Source: Zygnema cylindricum | Taxonomy: Eukaryota; Streptophyta; Zygnematophyceae; Zygnematales; Zygnemataceae | Assembly (NCBI GenBank): GCA_037447655.1 | Contig: JBBHKE010002726.1 | Span: 236,050-275,072 of the forward strand | Direction: 5' to 3' | DNA length: 39,023 bases | Shown: positions 1-8,675 of the stretch, one piece after another | Position numbering within the stretch: the stretch's first letter is position 1 | How the letters are laid out: each line of letters begins with the position of its first letter | Position numbers and translations under genes: made by a program | Notes under the pieces: generated by a model | What the model was told of the DNA's origin: nothing | The model's input: only the letters and a program-made list of their open reading frames with translations | The model's database searches: none

Positions 1-1346
1 TAACCGGGATACCTGGTTCAGCACAGCGGTAAACGATCCCTGAAAAAATTATATGGCGACACGACTTGGTCCATAGGGCCAATAATATTCGTATTATCTA
101 TAACCAAAGGAAAAAGACGAGAAGGGAAAGCGGCAGCCGAATCACGGAGGGCTTGATAATGGGTAAGGGCAACAAAGGTCTTTTGAGAGGGTCGCCTTGA
201 CGCGTAACCCTCGCCGAGGAGAGAGGAAAAGATCACCATCAGCCGAGAAGGAAAGGTTATTGGTCAAAGAATAAAAAGGCCTCGCAAAGGGGAATAATTG
301 GACAATCGGAGAAAGGGTAGCCATAAGTTCTGAAAAAATGATATTCCGATCCACCGTCTTGAATGCTTTGGAAACGTCGACATCCAAGACCAACCAATCC
401 GGATGTACATCCAACAAAGCCCGAATCTTGTGACCACAGCCTCGCGACCTCCTCGAGTGGCCACTCAAAAGTGACGAGGAAAAGAATAATCATGAAATTC
501 TAGTTGGAGATGGAGACATATGGCACGTGCCAACTATCAGTATAAGACCTCTTCCACAGCAATAAGACAGATCCCCTCTTCCACAACAATAAGACAGATC
601 CCTCCAGTAGATTTGATGACAACCACAAGGCATAACGCCGTGAGAAGATCATAAACCCTCGGGGGAACAACCCCAATAGCAGTAAGAGAACATACTCGAA
701 AGAATAGAACAAAACCTCGAGCACCCGATTCAGGGGGAAAAACATCGCGAAACAACTCATTCACTTTGCATGATGGACCCCCGTTGAAAGGTGGGGAGAA
801 AAGGTAAGGGCTTTAATGAAAGCCACCTGATAAAACCCTCAAAAGGCTCAAAGGTGTAAATTGAAGGGGATAAAGGGGTAAGTGCAGGAGGATGAAGAGC
901 TCGAAGGATCTCGACGGTGGAAGAAGACCGGGGAGCAAAGGTGAATGGTTGGAGGGCTCGGACCGCTCAAGAAAGCTCACCAACGCGACCCAAATGAACA
1001 GCTCTATAGTAAGAGGACAATTCATCTGAAGGCTTAGATAGACCACGCGGTGTGAAAGAAGCACTTGTCACACAATCTTCATCCTCGGCATTGAGGGCTT
1101 TCTAGTCACCTTGGAAGGAATCGACGACAACGAGCCATAGTCTCTTTAGCCCCACTGCCACCTCCACGGCCTGATAGGACTAGGACCCAGAGAGAAAACA
1201 TAAGAAGAAGGTGCCAAGGAGCGATGTCTGTCAGATTTGGAGAAATGTGGGACAAGGGGAGGTGGAGGGCATCTTGTGCTAATGTACGCAAGGCCATCGG
1301 GATACGGGTGTACAACCGAGAATTGGGGAATCCCAAATCATATTTG
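1..1346 (-). pseudogene. Decayed 5' part of an R2/CRE-type non-LTR retrotransposon (inverted copy)
   Basis: Read on the minus strand, fragments match the plus-strand element at 4247-5500 in the same order: the RLYTRIP segment, the APWHLL segment, an ELFRDVFPPESGARG segment, the reverse-transcriptase motif A (DVDVSKAFKTVDRN) and the following SELMA / IVQLFPF block. The reading frame is broken many times by stops and frameshifts, so no product is possible. Homology starts near 1346, about 190 bp inside the other copy's first ATG, so this copy is 5'-truncated or the older boundary is lost; it runs off the left edge before the endonuclease domain. A tandem duplication of about 28 bp (548-602) is unique to this copy. 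The identity as a reverse-transcriptase relic is secure; its age and full extent are not. Confidence 0.85.
548..602. repeat. Short tandem duplication inside the decayed non-LTR copy
   Basis: A unit of about 28 bp containing CAATAAGACAGATCCC occurs twice in a row. The plus-strand element has one copy of the matching segment (near 4990-5030), so the duplication arose after insertion. It adds to the frame damage. Confidence 0.7.
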
Positions 1347-1932
1347 ATTTATTTGTAACATTTAATTGTTTATTCATAAATATATATTTCTTTATAAATT
1401 CCCCCAAGATATCTAAATCACGGACAAAATCCCAGTCTGTATGTGCAATCTAGCCATAGTCATGGAGAAGTGTTGTCGAAGACGGTTGAGGAAGTGTACC
1501 ACAAAAAGGACAACCTAAGGCCAATTAATAGTGACAAAAAGTGTAAGGGGGTCGTAACCGACACCGAACGCAAAATCGTTATGACACCCAAGACATTTCA
1601 AATGTGCTCGTGACGCTACAAAGAAAAAGGAGTGCGTTGCTATTAATGAAAAATGAATGCGATTAACAAAATCATGCACATTGTGATGCTATGGATGACT
1701 TTATTCTGATGACAACCGCAATATTTGACTGTTGCTTTGAATATAACAAAAAGACTATCAAAAAGCGCAACGATAAACCATCTTTGATTGCTGATTTTGT
1801 TGAAAAGAGGTAATTAATAGTTCACTTCTATATTTTAGAATGTATAGAGAGAGAAAGAGAGAACCAAAGGCACGCCATGGTTGCCGCGTCATTTAGAAAG
1901 AGGTAGAAATGAAATAGAAGGTATTTTATTAT
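1347..1932. other. Intergenic, no gene seen
   Basis: AT-rich sequence without an open frame of note, recognisable domain or clear repeat. It separates the 5' end of the inverted non-LTR copy from the tRNA-like region. Confidence 0.5.
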
Positions 1933-1976
1933 TTGTAGCAAAATACTGCCTTTGTTGCAGCAAAATACTGCCTTTG
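1933..1976. repeat. 22-bp tandem duplication
   Basis: Two adjacent 22-bp units (1933-1954 and 1955-1976) share GCAAAATACTGCCTTTG and differ at one position. They lie directly beside the tRNA-like sequence, on its 3' side in minus orientation. Confidence 0.8.
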
Positions 1977-2047
1977 GCCGGAGTTGAACCGGGGTCTACA
2001 GACTACTATATAGACCTAAGCCTTATCCATTAAGGCACTAGCGAAAC
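1974..2047 (-). other. tRNA-like sequence (tRNA pseudogene or head of a tRNA-derived SINE)
   Basis: The minus strand carries a D-arm with stem GCCT/AGGC around TAATGGATA, and a T-arm CCGG-TTCAACT-CCGG. These give an A-box-like TGCCTTAATGG (2027-2037) and a B-box GGTTCAACTCC (1980-1990) with tRNA-like spacing. The D-arm resembles tRNA-Arg. The acceptor strands do not pair, the anticodon arm is about 3 nt too long and has no good 7-nt loop, and the outer T-stem pair is mismatched. It is therefore not a functional tRNA gene; a tRNA pseudogene or a tRNA-derived SINE head fits better. No poly-A tail is seen. Confidence 0.5.
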
Positions 2048-2069
2048 AACAAACGTATTACGTTTCACG

Positions 2070-2545
2070 AAAATTTATGTATTTGTTAAACAGACTAGAC
2101 TAACGAAAACACGCATTAATCAATTCATGTATGGAAACGAATCGAAGCCGTATAAATACAAATGATCGAACGGCCACAATTGCAGCCGCCACCCGCAATA
2201 AACTTTCGGCGTCCTTTGGGGATAGCGTCACGCGATGCCACGTGGCACCATACTATTGGATACCGGAGAAGATGGGAGGATGAACCATGGCTCCCGTTTT
2301 GACAAGCGTCACTTTGAAAGCCATGTTGTACATTGTCCGTACAATAAGTACATCGCCTAGTGTACCTTCTTGTACTATATAGTGTTTCTATTGGACTAGG
2401 GTTTAGTAGTAGGCAGTCGTAAGTAGGCAGACCAGGACTTAATGAAATTTAGGTACCTCTCTCTAAGAGAGCTTGTAACTATAAAGGTCATCTTTGACCA
2501 GCCATATTTTCAGTCCCATGTGGGCATAGCATTCTGTTATTGTTT
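2070..2545 (+). repeat. Diverged LTR fragment related to the copia LTRs on the right
   Basis: Several blocks match the LTRs at 32121-33284 and 37741-38871 in order: TATTTGTTAAA, ATGGAAACG, GATCGAACGG, a block around CTATTGGATACCGGAGAAGATGGGA, the ATTGG.CTAG segment and the terminal CTCTCT...TTTGA.CA.CCATA segment. It also carries the same TGCCACGTGGCA palindrome (2236-2247), though in a shifted position. No gag-pol sequence flanks it, so it looks like an old solo or partial LTR of a related family. Similarity was judged by eye. Confidence 0.45.
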
Positions 2546-3007
2546 TTGTTATGGTTGTTATTGTTATTATTGTTATATTTTTTTTGTTATTATTATTATT
2601 GTTTCGTGTGGCTCTTGACTTTCTGCTTTGACGGATGTGTAATTAAAAAAAAAATAGAAGGAAAAGCAATTTTGTCAAGGTTAAGAACAGGAGATGTATT
2701 CAATTAGCTTTGCCTATTGCCAAAAACACAAATTAGCGGTTTCCACAGTTATCTGTTTGCTGTAATTTTTGTTTGTTTGATCTTTGTTTTTTGTATGTGA
2801 CAATTTTTGTTTGTTTTGCTATTTTCTTGTTTCCTTCTATTAAGATAGTTGACCATTGAGTTGTCCTTTTAGTAAAGCTTGTGTTGCAATTAGTGTAAGA
2901 GAATTCCACTTAAAAAATTTTGTGATGACCCCTGGCAATCTTAAAATAAAATGTACTTGTTGATGTTTTATCTTAATATAGTTATGTCTACCAATTACAC
3001 CTACGGT
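2546..3007. other. Intergenic, T-rich, no gene seen
   Basis: Low-complexity TTGTTATTATT runs near 2535-2610 and AT-rich sequence follow. There is no credible coding frame. Confidence 0.5.
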
Positions 3008-3076
3008 GGCAGGATAAATTAAAAAGCACGATGGTAACCCATCTGAGTCCGGGGGTACAAAAGGGGTGGCATGGCC
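3008..3076 (-). mobile_element. Lone 3' tail of the R2/CRE-type non-LTR element
   Basis: The reverse complement of this 69-bp stretch matches the 3' end of the plus-strand element at 7237-7306 almost base for base, including GGCATGGCC, the GTACCCCCGGACTCAGATGG block and the terminal TTTTTAATTTATCCTGCC. No more element sequence follows, so this is either an extremely 5'-truncated insertion or a SINE borrowing the LINE tail. The stem GATGG/CCATC is kept (3030-3043), but the loop differs from the other copies. Confidence 0.85.
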
Positions 3077-3181
3077 AAAACTGCCCACCATTACCAGTCT
3101 TAAACATATTCTGGCCAGTCAAAGGCGTATAACTTTCTGTTCAATCCCTGGCTCTTCTTTTTGTGGCAAGCAGTTGGAAGG

Positions 3182-3398
3182 TACACATGTATCACTATTA
3201 GTGTTAACGTTTTTTGCAGCACTTAAAACATCTTTTCTCCGCACACAATAGCAGATTATTCATCCGACGGCTGCGATTGTAAGGCAAGGCTTCACCAATT
3301 TCTTCCGATTGGCCTGCTCCAATCAAAAGTTGGGCATGTGTGCATGGAGAAAAGATTATTTAAGTAGCGAAAAAAAACACTAATAGCAACACGGTGTA
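3182..3398. mobile_element. MITE family 1, copy A
   Basis: This 217-bp element has long inverted ends: TACACATGTATCACTATTAG at the left, and the reverse complement of CTAATAGCAACACGGTGTA at the right. Similarity continues inward through AAAACATCTTTTCTCCG.ACACA. It matches copy B at 31383-31595 over its length. There is no coding capacity. A TA (or GTAC) flank at each end would fit a short target duplication. Confidence 0.8.
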
Positions 3399-3424
3399 CC
3401 GGTTTTTCCTTTCAACTGTGAAGT

Positions 3425-3518
3425 AGGTTTCATGTGCGAAAACAACTGGAAACGTTGTTCGAGTACTGTATGGGAGAACAGTATAAAGCGTTTTGAATTG
3501 TTTGTACACATTAAACCT
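3425..3518. mobile_element. MITE family 2, short copy
   Basis: The left end AGGTTTCATGTGCGAAAACA is mirrored by the right end ...TGTTTGTACACATTAAACCT, giving an almost fully palindromic 94-bp element. The ATGTGCGAAAACAA.TGGAAAC core recurs at 9675 and 20397. Confidence 0.65.
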
Positions 3519-4058
3519 TTGACACCACCATTAAAATAACAGGAAAAGTTTCCAAGGAGAATGCTTAACACTAATATGTGGCGTTTTGCTAAGCTATCCA
3601 CATTAAGCTTAAGGAATCAAAGTTTCGACTTTTAGCTTGGCGAAATTTGCCATAAATCTCAATCATTAGAAAGGAGCTGCACAAAATTTGGCTTATTGCA
3701 TATACCAACGTCAATGGAAAATAGTATCCAAGTTGTCTAGCACTCTAACACGGTAATACTTTAAGAGGTTTTCTTTTGGGTTTTTTATTTAAACACTCTG
3801 ATACTCATATATACCCTAGAAGACCGTGAGGCCTAACAATATTTTGAAGGTAAAACTATGACGTTGGTCGCATTTGAGCATTTCTTAGAATGCAATTTTC
3901 TCAAGTGAATATGAATGAACTTAGTGGAGAGCTATCGCATGAAATGCTTAAAACGGCAGTTCGGTATACATGGACAATTCATGCATAATTTTTGCTTACT
4001 TTTTATTTTTTTAATCAAACCACTAGTAGCATCGTTAACAAGCCTCTAGGCGTTTGGA
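3519..4058. other. Intergenic, no gene seen
   Basis: AT-rich sequence between the MITE and the start of the non-LTR coding region. The true 5' end of the plus-strand element must lie here or at 4059, but no boundary can be fixed. Confidence 0.45.
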
Positions 4059-4763
4059 ATGTCCTGGGTGTCACAACCTTTTTGCTGCTGGGGCCGGTAT
4101 TTCCCTTCATACACGGATTGTCGCCATTGTAGAGCCCTGGGTGGTCCTTTGTCTATCACCTCTCCTCAACCGTCGTCGACCACACTCCCGTCCGGCCCCA
4201 CAGATGAAGACTGGACTTTTGTCCGTGAGTTAGATGTTTTGGGGGCTTATGATTTGGGAGCCCCCCGCCCGCGATTGTACACCCGTATTCCTATGGCCGT
4301 GAGGACAATAGTACAAGATGCTCTCCACCTCCCTTTGTCCCACATTTCTTCAAACCCGACGGACATTGCTCCTTGGCACCTTCTTTTTATGTTCTCTCTT
4401 TGGGTCCTAGTCCTTCCCGGTCGTGGAGGGGGCAGTGGGGCTAGGGAAACTATGGCGCGTTGTCGCCGATTCATTCGTGGTGATTGGAAGGCCCTACACG
4501 CCGAGCATGAGGATCGGGTATCGAGCACCTCTTTCATACCACGTCGCCCACCTAAGCCATCAGATGTCCCGGCCTCTTATCGTCGAGCAATTCACTTAGG
4601 CCGTGTTGGTGAGCTTTCTCGAGCGGTTCGGGCCCTACAACCATTCACCCCTGCCCCCCGATCTTCTTCCACTATTGAGGTCCTTCAAGCTCTCCACCCC
4701 CTGCACCTTCTCCTTTACCCCCTTCCATCCACGCCTTTGAGCCTTCTGAGAGTTTTACTCTAG
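4059..4763 (+). pseudogene. N-terminal region of the non-LTR polyprotein
   Basis: An open frame of 234 codons from ATG 4059. It holds a Ser/Pro-rich stretch, DLGAPRPRLYTRIPMAVRT, a proline- and histidine-rich block, GRGGGSGARETMARCRRF and ASYRRAIHLGRVGELSRAVRAL. The last block resembles the region just before the fingers of LINE reverse transcriptases, where a conserved 'G..SRA...L' segment is common. The frame should pass into the next segment near 4700, but a frameshift ends it at 4763. Confidence 0.6.
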
Positions 4764-4771
4764 ATCGGGAG

Positions 4772-5725
4772 GTTTTCATTAAGGCACTTAGCTCTTCTCC
4801 TCATCTTTCAGCGGGGGGCCCTTCGGGCACAGTGTATGAGTTGTTTCGCGATGTTTTGCCCCCTAAATCGGGTGCTAGGGGGTTTGATGTGTTTTTTCGA
4901 GTATGTTCTCTTATAGCTAGTGGGGATGTGCCCCCTCGGATTTGTGATATTCTCACAGCATCTCGCCTTGTGGCAGTCGCCAAACCTAATGGAGGGATCC
5001 GCCCTATTGCCATCGGAGAGGTTTTATACCGATCGGTGGCTCGTGCGATATGTCTCCAGCTCCAACCAGCTTTCCATGATTATTTCTCTCCCCATCAGTT
5101 TGGAGCGGCCACGAGAGGAGGTTGTGAGGCCGTGGTCCACAGGATTCGGGCTTTGTTGGATATACATCCAAATTGGTTGGTACTTCAGGTTGACGTTTCC
5201 AATGCATTTAATACGGTGGATCGGAACGTGATCTTTTCAGAGCTTATGGCGGCTCCATCTCCAATTGTCCAATTATTCCCTTTTGTGAGGGCTTTCTATT
5301 CTTCGATAAGCAGCCTTTCCTTTTCGACTGACGGTGATCTCATTCCACTCTCCTCTGCGACTGGCACTCGCCAAGGCAACCCTCTGGGCGGACCTTTGTT
5401 CGCCCTTGCCCATTATCGGGCCCTTCGTGCTTCCGCAACCGCTTTCCCTTCTTGCCTTTTCCCTTTGGTTGTAGATGATACGCACATAATTGAGCCTAGA
5501 GAACAAGTCGTGTTGGCACACAATTTTTTCAAAGAACGTTTAGCCGAACTCAACCTTTCAATCCAACCTTCAAAGTGTGTTATTTGGTCTCCTCAGGATA
5601 TTCCACCTTCCTTTACCCCCCCCCTTGGTTTTCAAACCCCTTCTCCTTCCGATGGCATTCGTGTGCTAGGTTGCCCCCTTGGTTCGGATACTTTCGTGAT
5701 CCAATTCCTTGATGATGCTTTATAG
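4772..5725 (+). pseudogene. Reverse transcriptase domain of the non-LTR element
   Basis: The open frame shows the ordered motifs of LINE reverse transcriptases: KPNGGIRPIAIGEVLYR (fingers), then FGAATRGGCEAVVHRIR, motif A LQVDVSNAFNTVDRN, motif B TGTRQGNPLGGPLFALAHY, motif C LVVDDTHI (the catalytic DD pair is kept) and LNLSIQPSKC (motif D). RPIA.GE plus GGCEA is typical of the CRE/SLACS-like group. TAG at 5723 ends the frame; the same frame continues at 5726 with 169 more codons, so the stop is a simple point lesion. The GTG at 4832 is not a real start: the domain is internal to a polyprotein. Confidence 0.88.
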
Positions 5726-5731
5726 ACAGAT

Positions 5732-6430
5732 TTGGCCCAGGTGGACGACCTTCCTCACCTTCACGATCCCCAAGTGGCTTTTGCTATGTTAACCAGGTGT
5801 TTTCCCCATCGCCCTTTTTACCTCACTCGTACTTCCCCTCCCACCTCGACATTCGTCTCCTCTCTTTCGGCATATGACGATCGCCTCATGGACGTCCTCC
5901 ACACTCTGTTAGGTCGTGGGGCATTCGATCGCGAGTCCGGGCCCTCAGCCCGCATTCAGGCTTCCCTCCTTGTATCTGTCGGAGGGTTGTGTCTCTTATC
6001 GACTGCTCGTGTTGCTCCCGCTGCTTATTTGGGAAGTTGGTGTCTTATTGCCTCTACCCTTGTTTCCTGTTTTTTGGCTGGGGACACCCCTGTTCTAGCT
6101 ACTGTGGTCCCCCGCGTTTCAGACGGTGTGTTAGCGTTCCAGCGGACTCTATTGGACGCGTCACGTTCTCTTCCTCCCCATGCCCTAGTGGATGTGCCGA
6201 TTTTCTCCACCTTGGTTACCACATCCGTTGAGCGTGTCTAGGAATCAATTTCCGATCTCGTTGTCACCGCCATTAAATCTGACCTTCTCAAGGCGCTTCC
6301 CTCTGATTCTTCGCGTGCCCGTCTTCTCTCTTGTGGTGGACCAGGTTCTGGATCTTGGCTTTTGGCTACACCTATTTTGTCCACTCTCCGATTCTCACCT
6401 GCTCAATTCACCACCGCCCTTCGATTTTTC
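5732..6430 (+). pseudogene. Connector between reverse transcriptase and endonuclease
   Basis: The frame continues from the reverse transcriptase, with an in-frame TAG at 6239. It encodes an alanine- and serine-rich stretch that probably corresponds to the thumb and linker, then CGGPGSGSWLLATPILSTLRF and SPAQFTTALRF. The SW.L..P...SP..F..ALR.RLGLP pattern precedes the zinc knuckle in related elements. A frameshift near 6430 moves the endonuclease to the next frame. Confidence 0.65.
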
Positions 6431-7092
6431 GCCTTGGCCTCCCCCATCCTCCTTTACTTGGCTCTCTTGTTTGTGCATGTGGTCGTGTTTTGGGGCCCGA
6501 TGGTGTCCATCTGCTTCGTTGCTCCCATGGGGGGTTGATCCAGGCGCACGACACTATTCGCGACGTTGTTGCGACTATCGCTTCGGAGGGGGGCTTTTCT
6601 GTGCGTCGGGAGGTTTCTCACATTATTCCATCTCATCGGATCGATGTTGTTTTGCTTGATGGTGCCCGTCGCATTTTCGGTGATATTGTTTTGGCAAACC
6701 CTTCTTCGGCTACGGTTGTTGGACGGGCGGCTCGAAATGTTGAGGTGGCGGCTCGTGATGCTGCTAAGGCGAAGGAGCGTGATTATGCTCACAGGGACCC
6801 TATGGACGACTTTATTCCGATGGCGGTCGAGATCTTTGGTTGTGTGGGTGTTGCAATGGACGAGTTTCTCCGTACTTGCGCTCGACGTGCTTTCGAGCGC
6901 CGAGGACCTGGGAGCCCTCCTCCTTCGGTCCTTACATCTTTTTATCGTCAACGCTTATCTGTGGCTTTACAGCGAGTGCAGGCTTCTATTCTCCTCCGAT
7001 CGGCTATCTCAGTTATGGATCGTCGCCGTGTTCCGGACCTCCCTCAACGTGCTCCCCCGGGTTGGGGGGACTTACGGGGTTGCTTTTCATAG
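6425..7092 (+). pseudogene. Zinc knuckle and restriction-like endonuclease of the non-LTR element
   Basis: The frame begins RLGLPHPPLL. It then has CACGRVLGPDGVHLLRC, which supplies the C-x-C...H-x3-C zinc ligands, followed by SHGG.IQAHDTIRDVV. The nuclease signature is RIDVVLLDGARRIFGDIVLANP: R-x-D, then a second acidic residue about 13 residues on, as in R2-type nucleases of the PD-(D/E)xK fold. AAKAKERDY follows, as expected for the lysine-rich helix. It ends at TAG 7090-7092. This part is open throughout, so it is the best-preserved piece of the element. In R2 the nuclease nicks the target DNA to prime reverse transcription. Confidence 0.8.
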
Positions 7093-7306
7093 ATAGATAA
7101 TTGAGTCGGTGTTAGTGTTGTGGTTTTGGATTTGTGTGTTGCTGGGCTTTTCATTTTGGGTTTGGGTGCTTTTATTTGCCTTGTTGTTGTTCCTGTTGCT
7201 CTCTTTAGTTTTATTGCCCTGGTAGTTTTTATGTGTTGGCCATGCCACCCTTTTTGTACCCCCGGACTCAGATGGTTTACCATCGTGCTTTTTAATTTAT
7301 CCTGCC
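7093..7306 (+). other. 3' UTR of the non-LTR element with terminal stem-loop
   Basis: A GT-rich stretch follows the stop codon, then the conserved tail: GGCATGGCC-like block, GTACCCCCGGACTCA, stem-loop GATGG-TTTA-CCATC (7271-7284), GTGCTTTTTAATTTATCC. The tail is found again at 3008-3076 (inverted), 17310-17350 and 17461-17490 (inverted). The end near 7306 is set by where the copy at 3008 stops matching. Confidence 0.75.
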
Positions 7307-7439
7307 CGTCACTAGAAACATCCAGAAGAATATTCTATACCTTGAAGCAAAAAAGCATTTGAAAATATCAGTCTTTCTCAGGGGCCGTTGAACTTGCCTA
7401 GAAGCTGGAAATTTAAAGCACTTTTAGAGCAATTATACA
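7307..7439. other. Intergenic, nothing recognised
   Basis: AT-rich sequence directly after the non-LTR 3' end; no coding frame or repeat was identified. Confidence 0.4.
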
Positions 7440-7595
7440 TAGATACTGATGCCATACGAATTGCGATACTGACACAGTAATCAAAGTACACATACAAAAT
7501 CATACGATTCGTTAGAAAAAGTACATCTTTCTGTATGATTATGGTGATTACAGACCAGTATTAGCAGTACTTACGTACATGTGATTACTTTATAA
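7440..7595. mobile_element. Dispersed repeat family 3 (GATTAC-rich), copy
   Basis: This stretch parallels 24455-24570: CAGTAATCA.AGTA, then AAAAAGTACATCTTTCTGTA, TGATTATGGTGATTACAGACC and CAGTA in the same order and spacing. The segments around the central GTACAT are partly self-complementary. Boundaries are approximate and no target duplication was found; a decayed MITE is the likely source. Confidence 0.45.
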
Positions 7596-7748
7596 CCTGC
7601 CTTAAGACGCTTTTTTCCCAATCAGAAAGCAAGTCGCAGCTCAATACCAAACCAACATGTTGTTTTTCTCATAGAGGACAAATTTGGGGAAAAGAAAATG
7701 AAACTGATGAAATTTTAATCCTATAATGACAACTGCTTACTAGGCAAC

Positions 7749-7974
7749 TACACTCCCTACCACCATCAGTGTGAAACATTTTTTCCATGCAGTAAAACGT
7801 CATTAACTTTATTATTAACCATTAAATATTTTTTTGAGGCGAGCAATCTAAAGTTGACTGCCTTACCTTTCAATTGATCCATCAGAAAAGAACAATCCAA
7901 CGGTTGAAAATAAAGTCAAAGGCGTTTCACAGCCCAAAAACCCTAAAAAAACACTAATAGCGATGGGCAGTGTA
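7749..7974. mobile_element. MITE family 1, copy D (diverged)
   Basis: The left end TACACTCCCTACCACCATCAGTGT is mirrored by the right end ACACTAATAGCGATGGGCAGTGTA over about 23 bp. The right end carries the family signature ACACTAATAGCGAT. The interior differs from copies A and B. Length is 226 bp, with no coding capacity. Confidence 0.6.
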
Positions 7975-8675
7975 GTTCAGCGAGATATATCATCGACCAT
8001 AACATTACCAAGTACAAATTGAAACAAATTTCCAAATAATTTTTTGTCAAAATCTGAAAATGCCTACCTTACAATTTTAGCTATTTTACAAGTGGGGACT
8101 TGTGACAGGATTCTTTTTGAGCTCCGGTGTACTCTTCAATAAAGACTATGAACAACAGTGAACCTCAACAACCTTTTGAACTTTTCTCGTTTTGCCATCT
8201 ACTAAAAAAATTCAATACTAATTCTACTTCTAACTTTGTCCTCCTTACAATTGCAAATTATTTGTTAATCCGAACCTGAGGCGTTAACTAAAACCAAAAC
8301 GGGGTATTACATTTGGTATACCAACTGTAAGTGGTCAGGTTTAAAAACCTTCTATCTAAAATTAAAGCAATTACAATGCGTGGGAGTTTCAGATTACGGC
8401 GTAGTTTTGATCGACCGTACTAAACAAATTGATCAAAGGACATAGAACCGGAGAGATGTCAAATTGGTCGTTGGGCCTTATTGCCGAAGGCACACCGGAA
8501 AACTTGCTCAATTCTTTTTTTCCAGCCACAATATTTACCTATTTCCAGCCACAGCTTAGGCTTTCCCAAAGGCTGCTTTTTTTTTCCAAACTGCCCGTAA
8601 AACAGAGGCCGAGGCCATATAAACCTCCGTTGTGAATTTGCCTTATTGACAAAAAACATACTTCCACTCTAATCC
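7975..8675. other. Intergenic / 3' flank of the GDU-like gene
   Basis: No credible coding frame. The 3' UTR of the minus-strand gene ending at 8676 should extend into this stretch, but no poly-A signal could be singled out. Confidence 0.4.

Larger units (their letters stand above)
4059..7306 (+). mobile_element. R2/CRE-type non-LTR retrotransposon, nearly full coding region but inactivated
   Basis: One long coding region of about 1010 codons can be followed from 4059 to 7092, then a 3' UTR to about 7306. Order: an N-terminal region of unknown fold (4059-4763), reverse transcriptase (about 4800-5725), a connector (5732-6420), a C-x-C...H-x3-C zinc knuckle and a restriction-like endonuclease (6420-7092). 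Four lesions break it: a frameshift near 4700, TAG at 5723, TAG at 6239 and a frameshift near 6430. No apurinic-type endonuclease and no RNase H domain is seen, which with the C-terminal nuclease points to the early-branching site-specific LINE group (R2, CRE, SLACS-like). No N-terminal zinc finger is recognised, so the copy may be 5'-truncated. There is no poly-A tail at the 3' end. Flanking target duplications could not be found. Confidence 0.85.

Noticed and set aside
1974-2047. A functional tRNA-Arg gene
   Set aside because: The acceptor stem does not pair and the anticodon arm is too long; only D- and T-arms are tRNA-like.
6454-6951. A 165-codon minus-strand open frame
   Set aside because: It lies antisense to the endonuclease domain and has no recognisable motif; it is a shadow of the coding frame.
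8429-8659. Small open frames on both strands downstream of the GDU-like gene
   Set aside because: They mirror each other, lack motifs and are not joined to the gene by convincing splice sites.
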